This document shows positions 8,582 through 17,326 of a DNA stretch of 64,000 bases, in pieces. The notes below the pieces were generated by a model. It was not told the origin of the DNA and ran no database searches. It was given only the letters and a program-made list of their open reading frames with translations. Source of the stretch: Bacillus bingmayongensis (GTDB lineage Bacteria > Bacillota > Bacilli > Bacillales > Bacillaceae_G); contig NZ_JH921518.1 in assembly GCF_000299035.1 (NCBI RefSeq), positions 1,028,439-1,092,438 of the forward strand, in the 5' to 3' direction. Position 1 is the stretch's first letter. Every line of letters starts with the position of its first letter. A program made the translations under genes and the position numbers.

Positions 8582-9517
8582 TTAAGGTAATACGTATATT
8601 TTAACTGTTTTTCTTTCCCAATTACTTGCTTCCTGTTTTGAAGGAGTAAATACATCTATTTTATTACCTTTAATAGCACTACCAGTATCTCTAGCCTCAG
8701 CTGGTCCATAACCTTCAACATAAACTTTTGATCCAAGACGAATAACTGAAGGATCTACTGCAATCACTTTCAAATTAGGATTAGCTGTTAAATCATCGCC
8801 CATTGCTGTTTTGACATGTTCCCCAGGTCTATAACCATTTTCTGCTGGATCATTTGTATATGCTGTTGACGTCACTGTTAATTCACGAGTATTTATCCAT
8901 TGACCATTATCTTTAAAATAATTCATTTTCCCATCAATTCTATTCCAACCATTCACCATGGCCCCACCATTATTGGCATCTAAGTAATACCATTGATCAT
9001 TCTCTTGGAACCAGCCTGTTCTCATCGCTCCGCCATCATTTCCATCTAAGTAGTACCATTTTCCATTCTCTTGGAACCAGCCTGTTTTCATTGCTCCGCC
9101 ATCATTTCCATCTAAGTAGTACCATTTTCCATTCTCTTGGAGCCAGCCTGTTTTCATCGCTCCGCCGTTATTTCCATCTAAGTAGTACCATTTTCCGTCT
9201 ACTTTTTCCCAACCTATTTTCATTGCTCCACCATCATTACCATTTAGGTAGTACCATTTACCTTCGACTTGTGCCCAGCCTAGTTTCATCGCTCCACCGG
9301 CATTTGGATCAAGGTAATACCATTTGCCTTCTAATGCAAGCCAACCTGTCTTTTTCGCACCGTTTTCATAGAAGAACCATGTTCCAGTTTCTTCTTTTAC
9401 CCAATCACTTTGCTGAGTTGCTTGCGTATTTTGAGCTGTTTCTGCTGAACTTACAATTGGCTGAATGCTTAAACCAAGAGTAGTCGCTAACGTAAGTGCG
9501 GCAATCTGTTTTTTCAT
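8582..9517 (-). CDS. Secreted wall-binding 3D-domain protein (putative lytic transglycosylase)
   Basis: 311 residues: the shared signal peptide, eight wall-binding repeats (~35-205), then a 3D domain (~212-311). The three Asp that name the domain are present: Asp255 (IAVDPSVI), Asp277 (ARDTGSA) and Asp288 (NKIDVF). The 3D/MltA-like double-psi barrel acts on glycan strands in resuscitation-promoting and MltA-type enzymes; the exact reaction here is inferred. GGGAG precedes the ATG. It is the promoter-proximal gene of the trio. The region upstream has a TATAAT-like box near 9556 on the minus strand but no clear -35. Confidence 0.9.
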   Translation of the reverse strand: MKKQIAALTLATTLGLSIQPIVSSAETAQNTQATQQSDWVKEETGTWFFYENGAKKTGWLALEGKWYYLDPNAGGAMKLGWAQVEGKWYYLNGNDGGAMKIGWEKVDGKWYYLDGNNGGAMKTGWLQENGKWYYLDGNDGGAMKTGWFQENGKWYYLDGNDGGAMRTGWFQENDQWYYLDANNGGAMVNGWNRIDGKMNYFKDNGQWINTRELTVTSTAYTNDPAENGYRPGEHVKTAMGDDLTANPNLKVIAVDPSVIRLGSKVYVEGYGPAEARDTGSAIKGNKIDVFTPSKQEASNWERKTVKIYVLP

Positions 9518-10034
9518 AGTTTCATTTCTCCCTTTAAGTATTCATAATCGTTAAATCATTATATAACATTATTTGTGTATTTTACATAATTTTTTTTTGT
9601 TAAAGTTATTATTTTCAATCTATTCAACCTTTTATGAATCCTAGTTCATCATAAAAACGAATAACCATTTATTAAATTCCTTACTTCTTTTGAATTATTA
9701 TGTATAAAATATTCAGAAATTTAATTCCGCTTTCATATCTTTAAAGATAAACAGATTTGTTGATTCATATACAAAATTTCAACCTTCTAACATAAGAATT
9801 CCTCTAAAAACATTGTTAATTCTTAAATAAAGAATTTAGTAGTACTCGTTAGCCCTGTATAAAATTAATAACTTGAAAAGAAATACTCGTGCAGATACTT
9901 ATATAACTTAATTCATTACTTCACATCCTTCCCAATAAAAATAGAACTAATGTTCGTTTTTTATTATATAATAAATTAAATGTACATATTTATTAACCTA
10001 TTTTTGGAATTAATTTATCTTTGTTTTTTCTTAG
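9518..10034. other. AT-rich intergenic region
   Basis: About 520 bases, very AT-rich, holding the likely promoter of the hydrolase trio near 9550-9590. No reading frame or RNA gene recognised further right. Confidence 0.5.
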
Positions 10035-10331
10035 TTTGAATGCAAAACAATTAAAAATCCCTTAGTATGGTTAAATAGCTTATTCGTCTCGTTTTCAAAC
10101 CTTGGAATTACTTTAGGAACCTCTATTGGCGGCTGGTTCATTTCTCAATTAGGAATTCACCAGCTTATCTGGAGCGGATTCATATTTACACTGCTTTCTT
10201 TTTTATTGATCATAGTAAAAATAAAATTTTTCATTTCAACTCTAGTACCCAAGCATCGTTATCAAGCTAAAATAATTCTATCTCTATTAATAGAAAACAG
10301 TTTAAGTGTTACTACAAAAGATGAACCGTAA
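10035..10331 (+). pseudogene. C-terminal fragment of an MFS transporter
   Basis: An open frame of ~98 codons without a start reads NPLVWLNSLFVSFSNLGITL, then a GTSIGGW loop, a membrane span and a polar tail. The NLGITLGTSIGG segment is typical of AraJ/PbuE-like 12-TM drug or purine exporters near helix 11. Only the last quarter of a normal ~400-residue transporter is left, so this is a deletion remnant. Confidence 0.75.
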
Positions 10332-10353
10332 TGTATTTGTTTTTTCTTATTGA

Positions 10354-10422
10354 AAAATTGAAGAATTTAAAATGAATGATAATGAATATGAGGATGATAT
10401 TCTTAAGTACAAATTAGTTTAG
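10354..10422 (+). pseudogene. C-terminal fragment of a GNAT acetyltransferase
   Basis: The frame reads KIEEFKMNDNEYEDDILKYKLV then stop. It matches the end of the intact GNAT gene at 1422-1952 (KEFKMNDNEYVDDILMYKLV) at 17 of 20 positions. No other part of the gene remains. It is a remnant of a second, slightly diverged copy. Confidence 0.85.
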
Positions 10423-10455
10423 TGAACCAACAGGTACTTTACTTAAGCAAGATTA

Positions 10456-10497
10456 AATCAAAAGGGCAATTTCTACAGGAGATTGCCCCTTTTGATT
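10456..10497 (+). terminator. Terminator hairpin after the GNAT remnant
   Basis: AATCAAAAGGGCAAT / ATTGCCCCTTTTGATT pairs with one bulge. It probably belonged to the lost GNAT gene. Confidence 0.65.
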
Positions 10498-10693
10498 GGA
10501 GTGAAACTTACTTCACATTGTAAATTTGCAGATTCATAGTATCATTGTAATTTTAAAAATGTACTAAGGATCTAAAAATGAAGTAGCTATTTCTTTTGAA
10601 AACATAAGATACTTATGATACAAATTAATATTATATATTTCCGTTTCTGTTCTGTCCCTACAAAAACTCCTAAAACCACATTTGACACTTAAT

Positions 10694-11245
10694 TTATCGA
10701 GAATGCCCATGACCGCGCGTTCTAATTTGGTAGGACAAAGCTGCCAGACTAATCGTCACTCCCCATATAAAAAATCCTCCATAAACCGGGATTATCACTC
10801 CTGGCTCGAAATCCTGGATGTCAGAGAGTCTTATGGAACCCACACTTAATTTATAAAATGTCACGATGCAGACACTGGTAAAGGTTAACCCTCCGAGCCA
10901 AGCAGGAATGAGCAGCAGCCAGCCAGGAACCTTCCGTCCACCAATGCCCGGTAATCTTTTCGGGATAATCACTCCCCATGGCCGAACCAGCGCGAGTGCA
11001 AGCAATGAAGCGATGATAGCTAAAATAACAGTTAGATCAACCCCGTAGGAATACAAAAAACGGCTAACCTGATCAGCGTTGGTTCTTATAGATGCATGCA
11101 ATGCCTCAACACCATTCTCAGAAACCAATAAGGGAACTCCAAACGCCCAAAGCGTCTTTAAAATGGCATAAGGAATGAGAGCGACCGATGCTGCATATCC
11201 CCACTTCTTAGACAGCCACCATTCACCGGATGTGTTTCGTGTCAT
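10694..11245 (-). CDS. Four-span membrane protein of unknown function, higher GC
   Basis: 183 residues from an ATG behind a perfect AAGGAGG at 8-base spacing; an in-frame start 45 bases upstream lacks such a site. About four hydrophobic spans are visible (near residues 13-35, 65-88, 105-130 and 148-172), with short polar tails and a His-rich C-terminus. Base composition differs from its neighbours: sampled 60-base stretches run 45-55% GC against about a third for the flanks, which suggests transfer from a higher-GC Firmicute. No family is recognised with confidence. Confidence 0.7.
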   Translation of the reverse strand: MTRNTSGEWWLSKKWGYAASVALIPYAILKTLWAFGVPLLVSENGVEALHASIRTNADQVSRFLYSYGVDLTVILAIIASLLALALVRPWGVIIPKRLPGIGGRKVPGWLLLIPAWLGGLTFTSVCIVTFYKLSVGSIRLSDIQDFEPGVIIPVYGGFFIWGVTISLAALSYQIRTRGHGHSR

Positions 11246-11434
11246 GTTAATAACCTCCTTATTAAAGGATATGTGGAAAAACATAACCATTACACCATTT
11301 ATAATAGTACAGAAAAACTACTTTGATATGCGTCCATAGACCTGTTTATACACACAACCAGCGGTCTGTTCACAAACAAAAGCGGATACTATTTTGAGTG
11401 CAGCTTTGAGTAGAAACATGCTGACAATCCCCCA

Positions 11435-11514
11435 CGTCTATCAACTTAAGAAATGAATTGTCCTCTAAAAATTTCATTTTGGGGATACGCCAAAGTATTA
11501 ACTTGATAGCGACG
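11435..11514. repeat. Short element with IS231-like ends (possible MITE)
   Basis: CGTCTATCAACTTAAG at the left and, inverted, TTAACTTGATAGCGACG at the right resemble the ends of IS231 (compare CATCGCTATCAAGCTAA at 35983). Only ~80 bases lie between, with no coding capacity. No clean target duplication was found. Confidence 0.3.
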
Positions 11515-11628
11515 GGATAACACCAATTACCAATGAATTTTTCGAAATAGTAAATTGTTATGGTAAGATTTCGAATGTATAATTATGGTATTGTTTGTTT
11601 TTATGAAAAAAATATGGGGGAATTTTTA

Positions 11629-12441
11629 ATGAAAAAAATCATACTAGGGGCACTTACAAGTTTCTTTTTATTAGCTGGATGTAATAATTCTACTGAAAGT
11701 AAACCAGTCGATACAAAAAAGAATACGGCAGAAGAAACAACTAACTCTACAAAAAATGAGGATAAAAAAGATACTAATTCGAAAAAAACTGAAGAAGTTT
11801 TATCTCCTACTAATCAGAGTACAAAAGATTTCATTACACCATTATTAGTAAAATCGGAAACACCTGCTGATATTATGACAATACAAATACAGGAAGATAT
11901 GAAACAAAAACTTGAGGAAATTAATAAAAAAATGCAAGCGAGTCTTCAAAAAAATTATACGTGGTACATGGAGTATATAAAAGCAGCACAGCCTGGAGAA
12001 AGATTAGCATATCATGAAAATATGGGAATTACACAGGAAGAATATGAACTGTTCCTATCATCTGATCAATATATGAAACTTGTTAAAGGACAAGAAGGGA
12101 AAATTCACTTCAAAAAGGTCAAAGACAATGTATACGAGATTCAAACTAGCTCTCAAATCCAATTATTAAACAAAGTTCAAATTGATTTTGCCAGCAATAC
12201 ATTAAAAACAGAGTTTGGTACACTAAATTACGATGATAAAGTCGAAGCTTCCGATGCTCAAAAAATAACCGGCAGATGGAATGGTGAACAGTGGAAACTA
12301 AGCACCGGCAGCTTCACCGCAACGTATGCAATTGGTCAACTTGAAGACTCCAAAAAAACAATTATTTACATAACAGCAAAAGGTCTTTTAGATGGAAAAA
12401 AAATAAATCAAGATCAAGTGATTGAATTTAAGGCAGAATGA
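11629..12441 (+). CDS. Putative lipoprotein
   Basis: 270 residues. Signal peptide MKKIILGALTSFFLLAGC with lipobox LAGC, so a diacylglyceryl-cysteine anchor on the outer membrane face is expected. A Lys/Thr/Glu-rich linker (~20-60) leads to a helical segment (~85-150) and a beta-rich C-terminal domain. The ATG at 11629 follows GGGGGAA; an upstream in-frame start has no such site. Function unknown. A terminator hairpin lies ~120 bases downstream, so the gene is probably monocistronic. Confidence 0.8.
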   Translation: MKKIILGALTSFFLLAGCNNSTESKPVDTKKNTAEETTNSTKNEDKKDTNSKKTEEVLSPTNQSTKDFITPLLVKSETPADIMTIQIQEDMKQKLEEINKKMQASLQKNYTWYMEYIKAAQPGERLAYHENMGITQEEYELFLSSDQYMKLVKGQEGKIHFKKVKDNVYEIQTSSQIQLLNKVQIDFASNTLKTEFGTLNYDDKVEASDAQKITGRWNGEQWKLSTGSFTATYAIGQLEDSKKTIIYITAKGLLDGKKINQDQVIEFKAE

Positions 12442-12559
12442 TTTATAAACAAAAAATATTAATCGAAGATACATTAAGATAATTTTTGGATACATTCTTA
12501 TTCAACCATAATAAAACACATTTGAATTTGTTATCGACTTCGCATAATTAAAAATACTG

Positions 12560-12604
12560 AAACCCGGAGTACAAATCTTATTCTTGATTTATACTCCGGG
12601 TTTT
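12560..12604 (+). terminator. Intrinsic terminator downstream of lipoprotein gene
   Basis: AAACCCGGAGTA / TACTCCGGGTTTT with a T run. Confidence 0.8.
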
Positions 12605-12722
12605 AATTTTTTGTTTAGATTCCATTTAGTTAATTTCATTTTTAAATATTAATATCTAAATCTAACGAAGCATGGAAGTTTCCTTGTTTATCAAATACCT
12701 TGATATGGTCCCTATGAAAATT

Positions 12723-12771
12723 ATTGATAAAAAATCCTAGGAAACTATAGTTCCCAGGATTTTTTATCAAT
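12723..12771. terminator. Long near-perfect hairpin
   Basis: Arms of about 24 bases beginning ATTGATAAAAAATCCT and ending AGGATTTTTTATCAAT. A and T runs on both sides allow action in either direction; it probably ends the minus-strand remnant to its right. Confidence 0.6.
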
Positions 12772-12794
12772 TTGGTTAAGAAACATAGTATGAT

Positions 12795-13022
12795 TTAGCT
12801 TATATCTGTAAGTAGTTCGTTTTTCCATGTCATGGAACGTAGTGGGGATTTTAGTTGCATAAGCGATTGCCCTGTGAAATAAAGATTATACTTACCTTTT
12901 TGTGTGAATTCTAATTCTACATCTTTTTCGTTAAAGTGGCTGCCGATATAAAAAGCGTTAAAATAATCATTCCACTTGTATTCATTCAAATACTTTTCTT
13001 TTTGAAAGACAGATTTACCCTC
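12795..13022 (-). pseudogene. 3' fragment of an unidentified gene
   Basis: A frame of 75 codons without a credible start: a TTG at 12989 sits inside the frame with no ribosome site. It reads from EGKSVFQKEKYLNEYKWNDY to a stop. It looks like the C-terminal end of a larger, soluble protein, but no family is recognised. Bases 13026-13110 on the plus strand hold another short, frameshifted stretch of protein-like sequence (YPLKWYKALEKAGK, then NETWSRQGGYNQLF), also unidentified. Confidence 0.35.
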
Positions 13023-13166
13023 TTAAATGGTATAAAGCACTAGAAAAAGCTGGTAAATGTTACAACTTTTTTCTATAATGAAACGTGGAGCCGACAAGGG
13101 GGATATAATCAATTATTTGATTGTATAGATTAAAAGTTTAATAGAGAAAAAACAGGGGGAAGAAGA

Positions 13167-14471
13167 ATGTCAAAAAAAATAATTTCTTTATTTTCTGTCG
13201 TGATGATTGCAGCCCTTATGATAACTGGCTGCGGTCAAAGTGATCAAGCAAATAAAGATCAAAAAGAGAATGTGACAAAAGAAAATAAGACAGAAAAAAC
13301 CGATACAGCAAAAGAAGATAAGGCAGACAAAACGGATACAGCAAAAGAAAAAGAATCTGAAGATAAAAACACTGAAGATACGGCAGTTAACTCAAACAAT
13401 TATTCAAAGCTTATCTCGTATATGGAGAAAGAAACAAAAGGTAAAACGAAAGTCCTTTATGAAAACAAAGAACCGCAAGTACATAAATTAAACGATGTTT
13501 CAGTATCGCTTGATAGCTATACATTAGTTGAATTGAATGGTTTTCATACCGATTTTAATATTCCTTTTAACAATCAAACAGATGGTGGGGTTATTCTTGC
13601 ACACTATAGTGTAAAGAATAATTCAAATAAAGATGTTTATTATATGCCAACCTTAGACATGACATTTACAGGCGCTCAGAAAGCTTATAGTAACTATAAA
13701 GATTTAATTCCAAAAGATGATCAATTATCTGTAAAATTGTCTCCAGACAATGATTATTTAGTAAAAGCAGGGAAAACCGTTTCTGGTTATGTTGCTTATC
13801 CATTCGGTAAAGATGATTTAACAAAAATTCTGGAGCTATCAACGGTATCAGTCAAAGTCCCTGAAGCGCAAGCTAATAAAGGAAAATATGACGCTCCAAT
13901 CGGAAGTCCGGGGAATTTTGCGTTAAGTTTAAATAAACAAGGTGCTGAAAAGGTTGCAACAGATAAAACTTTTTATCAAGATAAAGCAACCGTTGATAAC
14001 CTGGGCGAAAAGACAATGCTAAAAGAGAAATCAAACATTAATAACAGCCAAGAATTAGGTGCTACCAATGTTACATTAGACGGATATCAATTCACCAAAT
14101 TCACGCCAAATTCCGTTGAAGCTCCCCGGTTTGAAAATTTCAAAAATGGCGTTGTTTTACTGACAGTCAAATTTAAACTCGATAACAAAGAGGCTGAAGA
14201 TATTGCGTTGTCTCCAATAAGTTCTAAACTAACACTTAACGATGGCTCGCAGTATATGCTTGGTGAAGGCATGTTGCTGAATTACAGATATAGTGATGTG
14301 ATTAAAGCCGGAACATCTGGCGAGTTATTACAGGTTTACATTTTAGATCAAGAACAATATGAAAAGATTTGGAAAGACAAAAACTTTGAGATCGAATTAG
14401 GACCTATGAGAAATAAAGATGCAAAAGACATTTCACAAGGAAAAAAAGTGACATTCACATTACCGAAATAG
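13167..14471 (+). CDS. Lipoprotein with tandem DUF5068/DUF4352-like domains
   Basis: 434 residues. Signal peptide with lipobox ITGC (Cys22), then a charged low-complexity linker (~25-75) with KTDTAKE repeats. Two similar beta-rich domains follow (~95-235 and ~275-434); each has a strand pattern like GGVILAHYSVKNNSNKDVYY or NGVVLLTVKFKLDNKEAED, as in Ig-like DUF4352/DUF5068 lipoproteins. Such proteins sit on the outer membrane face and their role is unknown. GGGGGAAGAAG precedes the ATG. A terminator follows. Confidence 0.82.
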   Translation: MSKKIISLFSVVMIAALMITGCGQSDQANKDQKENVTKENKTEKTDTAKEDKADKTDTAKEKESEDKNTEDTAVNSNNYSKLISYMEKETKGKTKVLYENKEPQVHKLNDVSVSLDSYTLVELNGFHTDFNIPFNNQTDGGVILAHYSVKNNSNKDVYYMPTLDMTFTGAQKAYSNYKDLIPKDDQLSVKLSPDNDYLVKAGKTVSGYVAYPFGKDDLTKILELSTVSVKVPEAQANKGKYDAPIGSPGNFALSLNKQGAEKVATDKTFYQDKATVDNLGEKTMLKEKSNINNSQELGATNVTLDGYQFTKFTPNSVEAPRFENFKNGVVLLTVKFKLDNKEAEDIALSPISSKLTLNDGSQYMLGEGMLLNYRYSDVIKAGTSGELLQVYILDQEQYEKIWKDKNFEIELGPMRNKDAKDISQGKKVTFTLPK

Positions 14472-14525
14472 AGCAACAAAAAAGCTGGGGTGAGGTTGTT
14501 TCCTCCCCTGGCTAATGCTGTCCAT

Positions 14526-14570
14526 AAAAATCCCTCTCCTTCAAAAAGTACGTTGTGAGAGGGATTTTTT
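14526..14570 (+). terminator. Intrinsic terminator
   Basis: AAAATCCCTCTC / GAGAGGGATTTTTT with a strong T run, 55 bases after the lipoprotein stop. Confidence 0.85.
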
Positions 14571-14882
14571 CATTATGTTTTTTATTTATAGACTTAAGTA
14601 CACTAAACTACTGTTTCATACAAATAACGATTTTCCCTCTCGTATGACCGCTTTCACTCAAAAGATGTGCTTTTCTTATATTATCCCGACGAAAGTTTAA
14701 AACGCGGCTCACTACTGGCGTAATTTTCCCTTATTAAATTTGATAATGATGCTGTAAGGTCAATTTATGAATCATTTCCGTACCTCTTAAAGCTAAACAT
14801 ACCTTAAATTAAAGAAATAGATTAATAACCTATAAGGAAAATATCCATAGGTTATCAATCTGTTTAAAAAGTAATAAGAATA

Positions 14883-14987
14883 TTAGTGCTCTACATCAAA
14901 CTTAGGCTTTGGCCCATATTTGTTATCCTCTTCTTGACTTTCCAGGATATAGAATACAAAAAGAACGATATTACCAATCGGATTGAA
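14883..14987 (-). pseudogene. C-terminal fragment of a DUF805-like membrane protein, cut by an IS end
   Basis: The minus strand encodes a last membrane span (GNIVLFVFYILES) followed by EEDNKYGPKPKFDVEH and a stop. The NKYGPxP motif after a final span is typical of DUF805 proteins. The 5' part is missing: homology stops exactly where the IS605-type right end begins. The missing part was not found on the other side of the element. Confidence 0.6.
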
Positions 14988-15271
14988 CTACCCCCACCTA
15001 CCTCTACATGAGCTTGAGGTGGTGGATTCTATTGTTTATGCCGAAACACAAACACTTCCTCTCGCTCAACAAAGAGGATACAACGATATAGAAATTCGGT
15101 AGTGTCTTTAGGCAAGACGACCTCTTTCTCTCTTCCGTGGAAAACAGAAAAGGTATATCTACTTTCTTCCTCTATCGAGGTGAAGAACACCTTGTCATGC
15201 ATCCAGTTCCTAGACCTGTTATCTGCTCTGGTGACAAGTGTAAGAGACTGGGATCAGGGATTCTTTTTTCA
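14988..15271 (-). ncRNA. Candidate omega RNA region downstream of the tnpB-like gene
   Basis: In TnpB systems the guide RNA is made from the 3' end of tnpB through the right end, and its guide is the flanking DNA. Here 280 bases without a gene separate the stop from the right-end hairpin. The flank read next on the minus strand begins TCCGATTGGTAATATCG. No RNA evidence; assigned by position and hairpin only. Confidence 0.3.
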
Positions 15272-16942
15272 TTATGCCAACAGTTTTGCTAGTTTTTTCT
15301 TTTCACTTTCAAATAAGTCTAATCGCTCGATTTGTAATGCCTCTTCCGGCTGATTTACATGATATAACTGATAGAAATGATGCGTACGAATATCCAATCG
15401 ATTGTTTAATTGATGCCAATGGCTCCAGTGGTGCGCGTCTTTCTTTGGAATATAAGGCTGAAGCACCCCAGGCACTTTTTCTTTATACCCTAACCCCCGG
15501 CGCCCAATCGTAAAAGCTGCAGATTGATGAATAGAAATGCCCAATTTCCGCATATATTTCATCTTCCCTGAGATTGAAGTGTAAGCGGGATTGACTTGAA
15601 AGACAGCCACACCCCTTTTATCTGCACGACTGAGAATTGCACTTGTCATCTTCTCATAAGCAAACATACTCTTCATTCGATTCACTCGTTTATTTCCATA
15701 ACGATCCCCTGTTTTCGATTGGGTTGTATCTAACTTCTCGATGACAATCGGCTTGTTATACCGCTCTGCTAAGTCAACTAAGCGAATGGCCTCCGCTTCG
15801 ATGATCTTTGTGATTTGTCCAGTGGATTTACCCAGAAGAGAAAAACGGAGGGAACCACTTCCTTTGTAATTCCCATCCTTCGTTACATTTGCCCAAGCAA
15901 CATGTTCGAGATTACAATCTACACCAACAACACCATCTGATGTACTGTAATTCGTGTGAGGGTTTTCCGGCACATCGACTAAACATTTCACAATGTAATA
16001 CTCCCCATGATCTTCCACAGACCAGGCAATCGGTTTACCATGTTTTTTCTTATTCTTACACTGTAATTGGGTTGTGATTATTTCTTCAATCATTTCTTGT
16101 CCATACGGGAACGTAACTAATGGAAACTGAAGTGTTTTCCCGGAACTTGTCGTCATCCATAATTCTTTTGTCTCCGGCACATACCGAAACACAAAATTCC
16201 CATATTTGGCATCTTTACGGCCAGATAGAATGAGTTGTTTATTTCGAGCACGGGAAAATAATGTTTTCCATTTATCATGATTACGTACAAACTCATCGAT
16301 GGTAAATTGAGAGCAGAACAGTCTTTTACTTCCAAATACTGCGCTTGGAATATGTGTTTTATATGATGTAAGTTTCTGAGTTAAACGGTATTGTCTGTGG
16401 GTTAAAAGGCCGATTTCCGCCTGAATCCTTTTGATTTGAATATCTAAGTATTGGTGCTCAAACAGATATTCATTCAGCCAAATCAACGTGTCTTTTTTAC
16501 GGGATAAGGAGATGAGATTGTTGTGCTTCGCGAAGCGGGTATTTTTCGGAAACGTCAGTTTTCCTTTCACACAACTTTGTTTGATTTTACGAAGATTTGT
16601 CAGTTTTGTCCGTTCTTGCTTCAACTTTTTCTTGAGTTTCTTAATCTTCTCTTGTGTTTGCTTCTCATATATTTTTTGTAACTCCATTAAACCTGTAAAC
16701 AGCGCCTTTGCTTCTTGCATCGCACTGTTTGCATAGTAATCATTCAATTGATAGTTCCGTTTGAGAACAAGATGAAGACTATCTGTATACATCTTACGGT
16801 TCCAACATTTTTCTCGGACGATTGTTTGAAACGCAAAGCGTTTCGCCTGATTAAATGTTTCGATTGTCTTTGTCAATATATCTACCATTTCATACGGCAT
16901 ATCTCTTTTATAGATTCGTTTCGAAAAATACGCTTTCTTCAC
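15272..16942 (-). CDS. TnpB-related RuvC-fold protein with altered active site
   Basis: 556 residues, longer than typical TnpB (~400). The N-terminal half is basic with a Lys-rich coiled coil (~90-125). The RuvC region keeps Asp342 (VVGVDCN) and Glu402 (PIVIEKLD) and the NPAYTS motif (451-456). In ordinary TnpB this motif is followed by a CxxC...CxxC zinc finger and a D-x-N-A-A motif. Here there are no Cys pairs, and the third acidic residue is replaced by His472 (IHQSAAFTI). Either the active site is rearranged or the protein does not cut DNA. It belongs to the accessory TnpB-related class of IS605-superfamily elements. No open frame for a transposase lies nearby. Confidence 0.85.
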   Translation of the reverse strand: MKKAYFSKRIYKRDMPYEMVDILTKTIETFNQAKRFAFQTIVREKCWNRKMYTDSLHLVLKRNYQLNDYYANSAMQEAKALFTGLMELQKIYEKQTQEKIKKLKKKLKQERTKLTNLRKIKQSCVKGKLTFPKNTRFAKHNNLISLSRKKDTLIWLNEYLFEHQYLDIQIKRIQAEIGLLTHRQYRLTQKLTSYKTHIPSAVFGSKRLFCSQFTIDEFVRNHDKWKTLFSRARNKQLILSGRKDAKYGNFVFRYVPETKELWMTTSSGKTLQFPLVTFPYGQEMIEEIITTQLQCKNKKKHGKPIAWSVEDHGEYYIVKCLVDVPENPHTNYSTSDGVVGVDCNLEHVAWANVTKDGNYKGSGSLRFSLLGKSTGQITKIIEAEAIRLVDLAERYNKPIVIEKLDTTQSKTGDRYGNKRVNRMKSMFAYEKMTSAILSRADKRGVAVFQVNPAYTSISGKMKYMRKLGISIHQSAAFTIGRRGLGYKEKVPGVLQPYIPKKDAHHWSHWHQLNNRLDIRTHHFYQLYHVNQPEEALQIERLDLFESEKKKLAKLLA

Positions 16943-17041
16943 CTGTTCTCACCTCATTTTGTTTGATAAGACAATTATACAATAAAAAGAACATACGTTC
17001 TACAAAAATAGTTTCCCTTTAAAAAGAAAAAACCGATTCAT

Positions 17042-17096
17042 CCCCCACCTTCACTTCGTTTAGAGGAGGGGGGCTTCTCGGTTAAAATAATAAATC
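17042..17096 (-). repeat. IS605-end-like palindrome upstream of the tnpB-like gene
   Basis: On the minus strand it reads CGAGAAGCCCCC, then TCTAAACGAAG, then GGTGGGGG, a long hairpin. It shares ~55 bases with 18764-18815. It is followed by ATGAATCGGTTTTTTC, so it can also pair further out and act as a terminator. Confidence 0.6.
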
Positions 17097-17223
17097 TTTT
17101 CAAGTAATTCGCCTTCTCAAATATACAATTAGTACTCAAGCGATAATTATAAAGGACAGTAATGATTTATGGAGAAAACAGTGCTGTCCATCCCTTCTTG
17201 TTCAACAAACGAAGCAAAATAAT

Positions 17224-17275
17224 AAAAGAAGAACAAGAAGTTATCGTTACTGATAAGCCACTTGTTCTTCTTTTT
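17224..17275 (-). terminator. Terminator of the GyrI-like gene
   Basis: A perfect 14-bp stem (AAAAGAAGAACAAG / CTTGTTCTTCTTTT) lies 50 bases past the stop of the minus-strand gene. Confidence 0.75.
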
Positions 17276-17326
17276 CTATGTTTAATTTTCTCTGGTGATG
17301 GACATTGTAAATACGTACTAATCAAA

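Larger units (their letters stand above)
14985..17084 (-). mobile_element. IS200/IS605-superfamily element carrying only a tnpB-like gene
   Basis: The right end on the minus strand is a hairpin (CCACCACCTC / GAGGTAGGTGGGGG, 14988-15031) followed by TAGTTCAA, the usual layout of IS605-type right ends. The gene lies between it and a second palindrome at 17042-17083. There is no tnpA (HUH Tyr transposase), so it depends on one in trans. Such elements make no target duplication; exact ends are approximate. Confidence 0.7.

Noticed and set aside
6659-9483. Plus-strand frames opposite the three hydrolase genes
   Set aside because: His/Leu-rich mirror of the wall-binding repeats; no start sites or family features.
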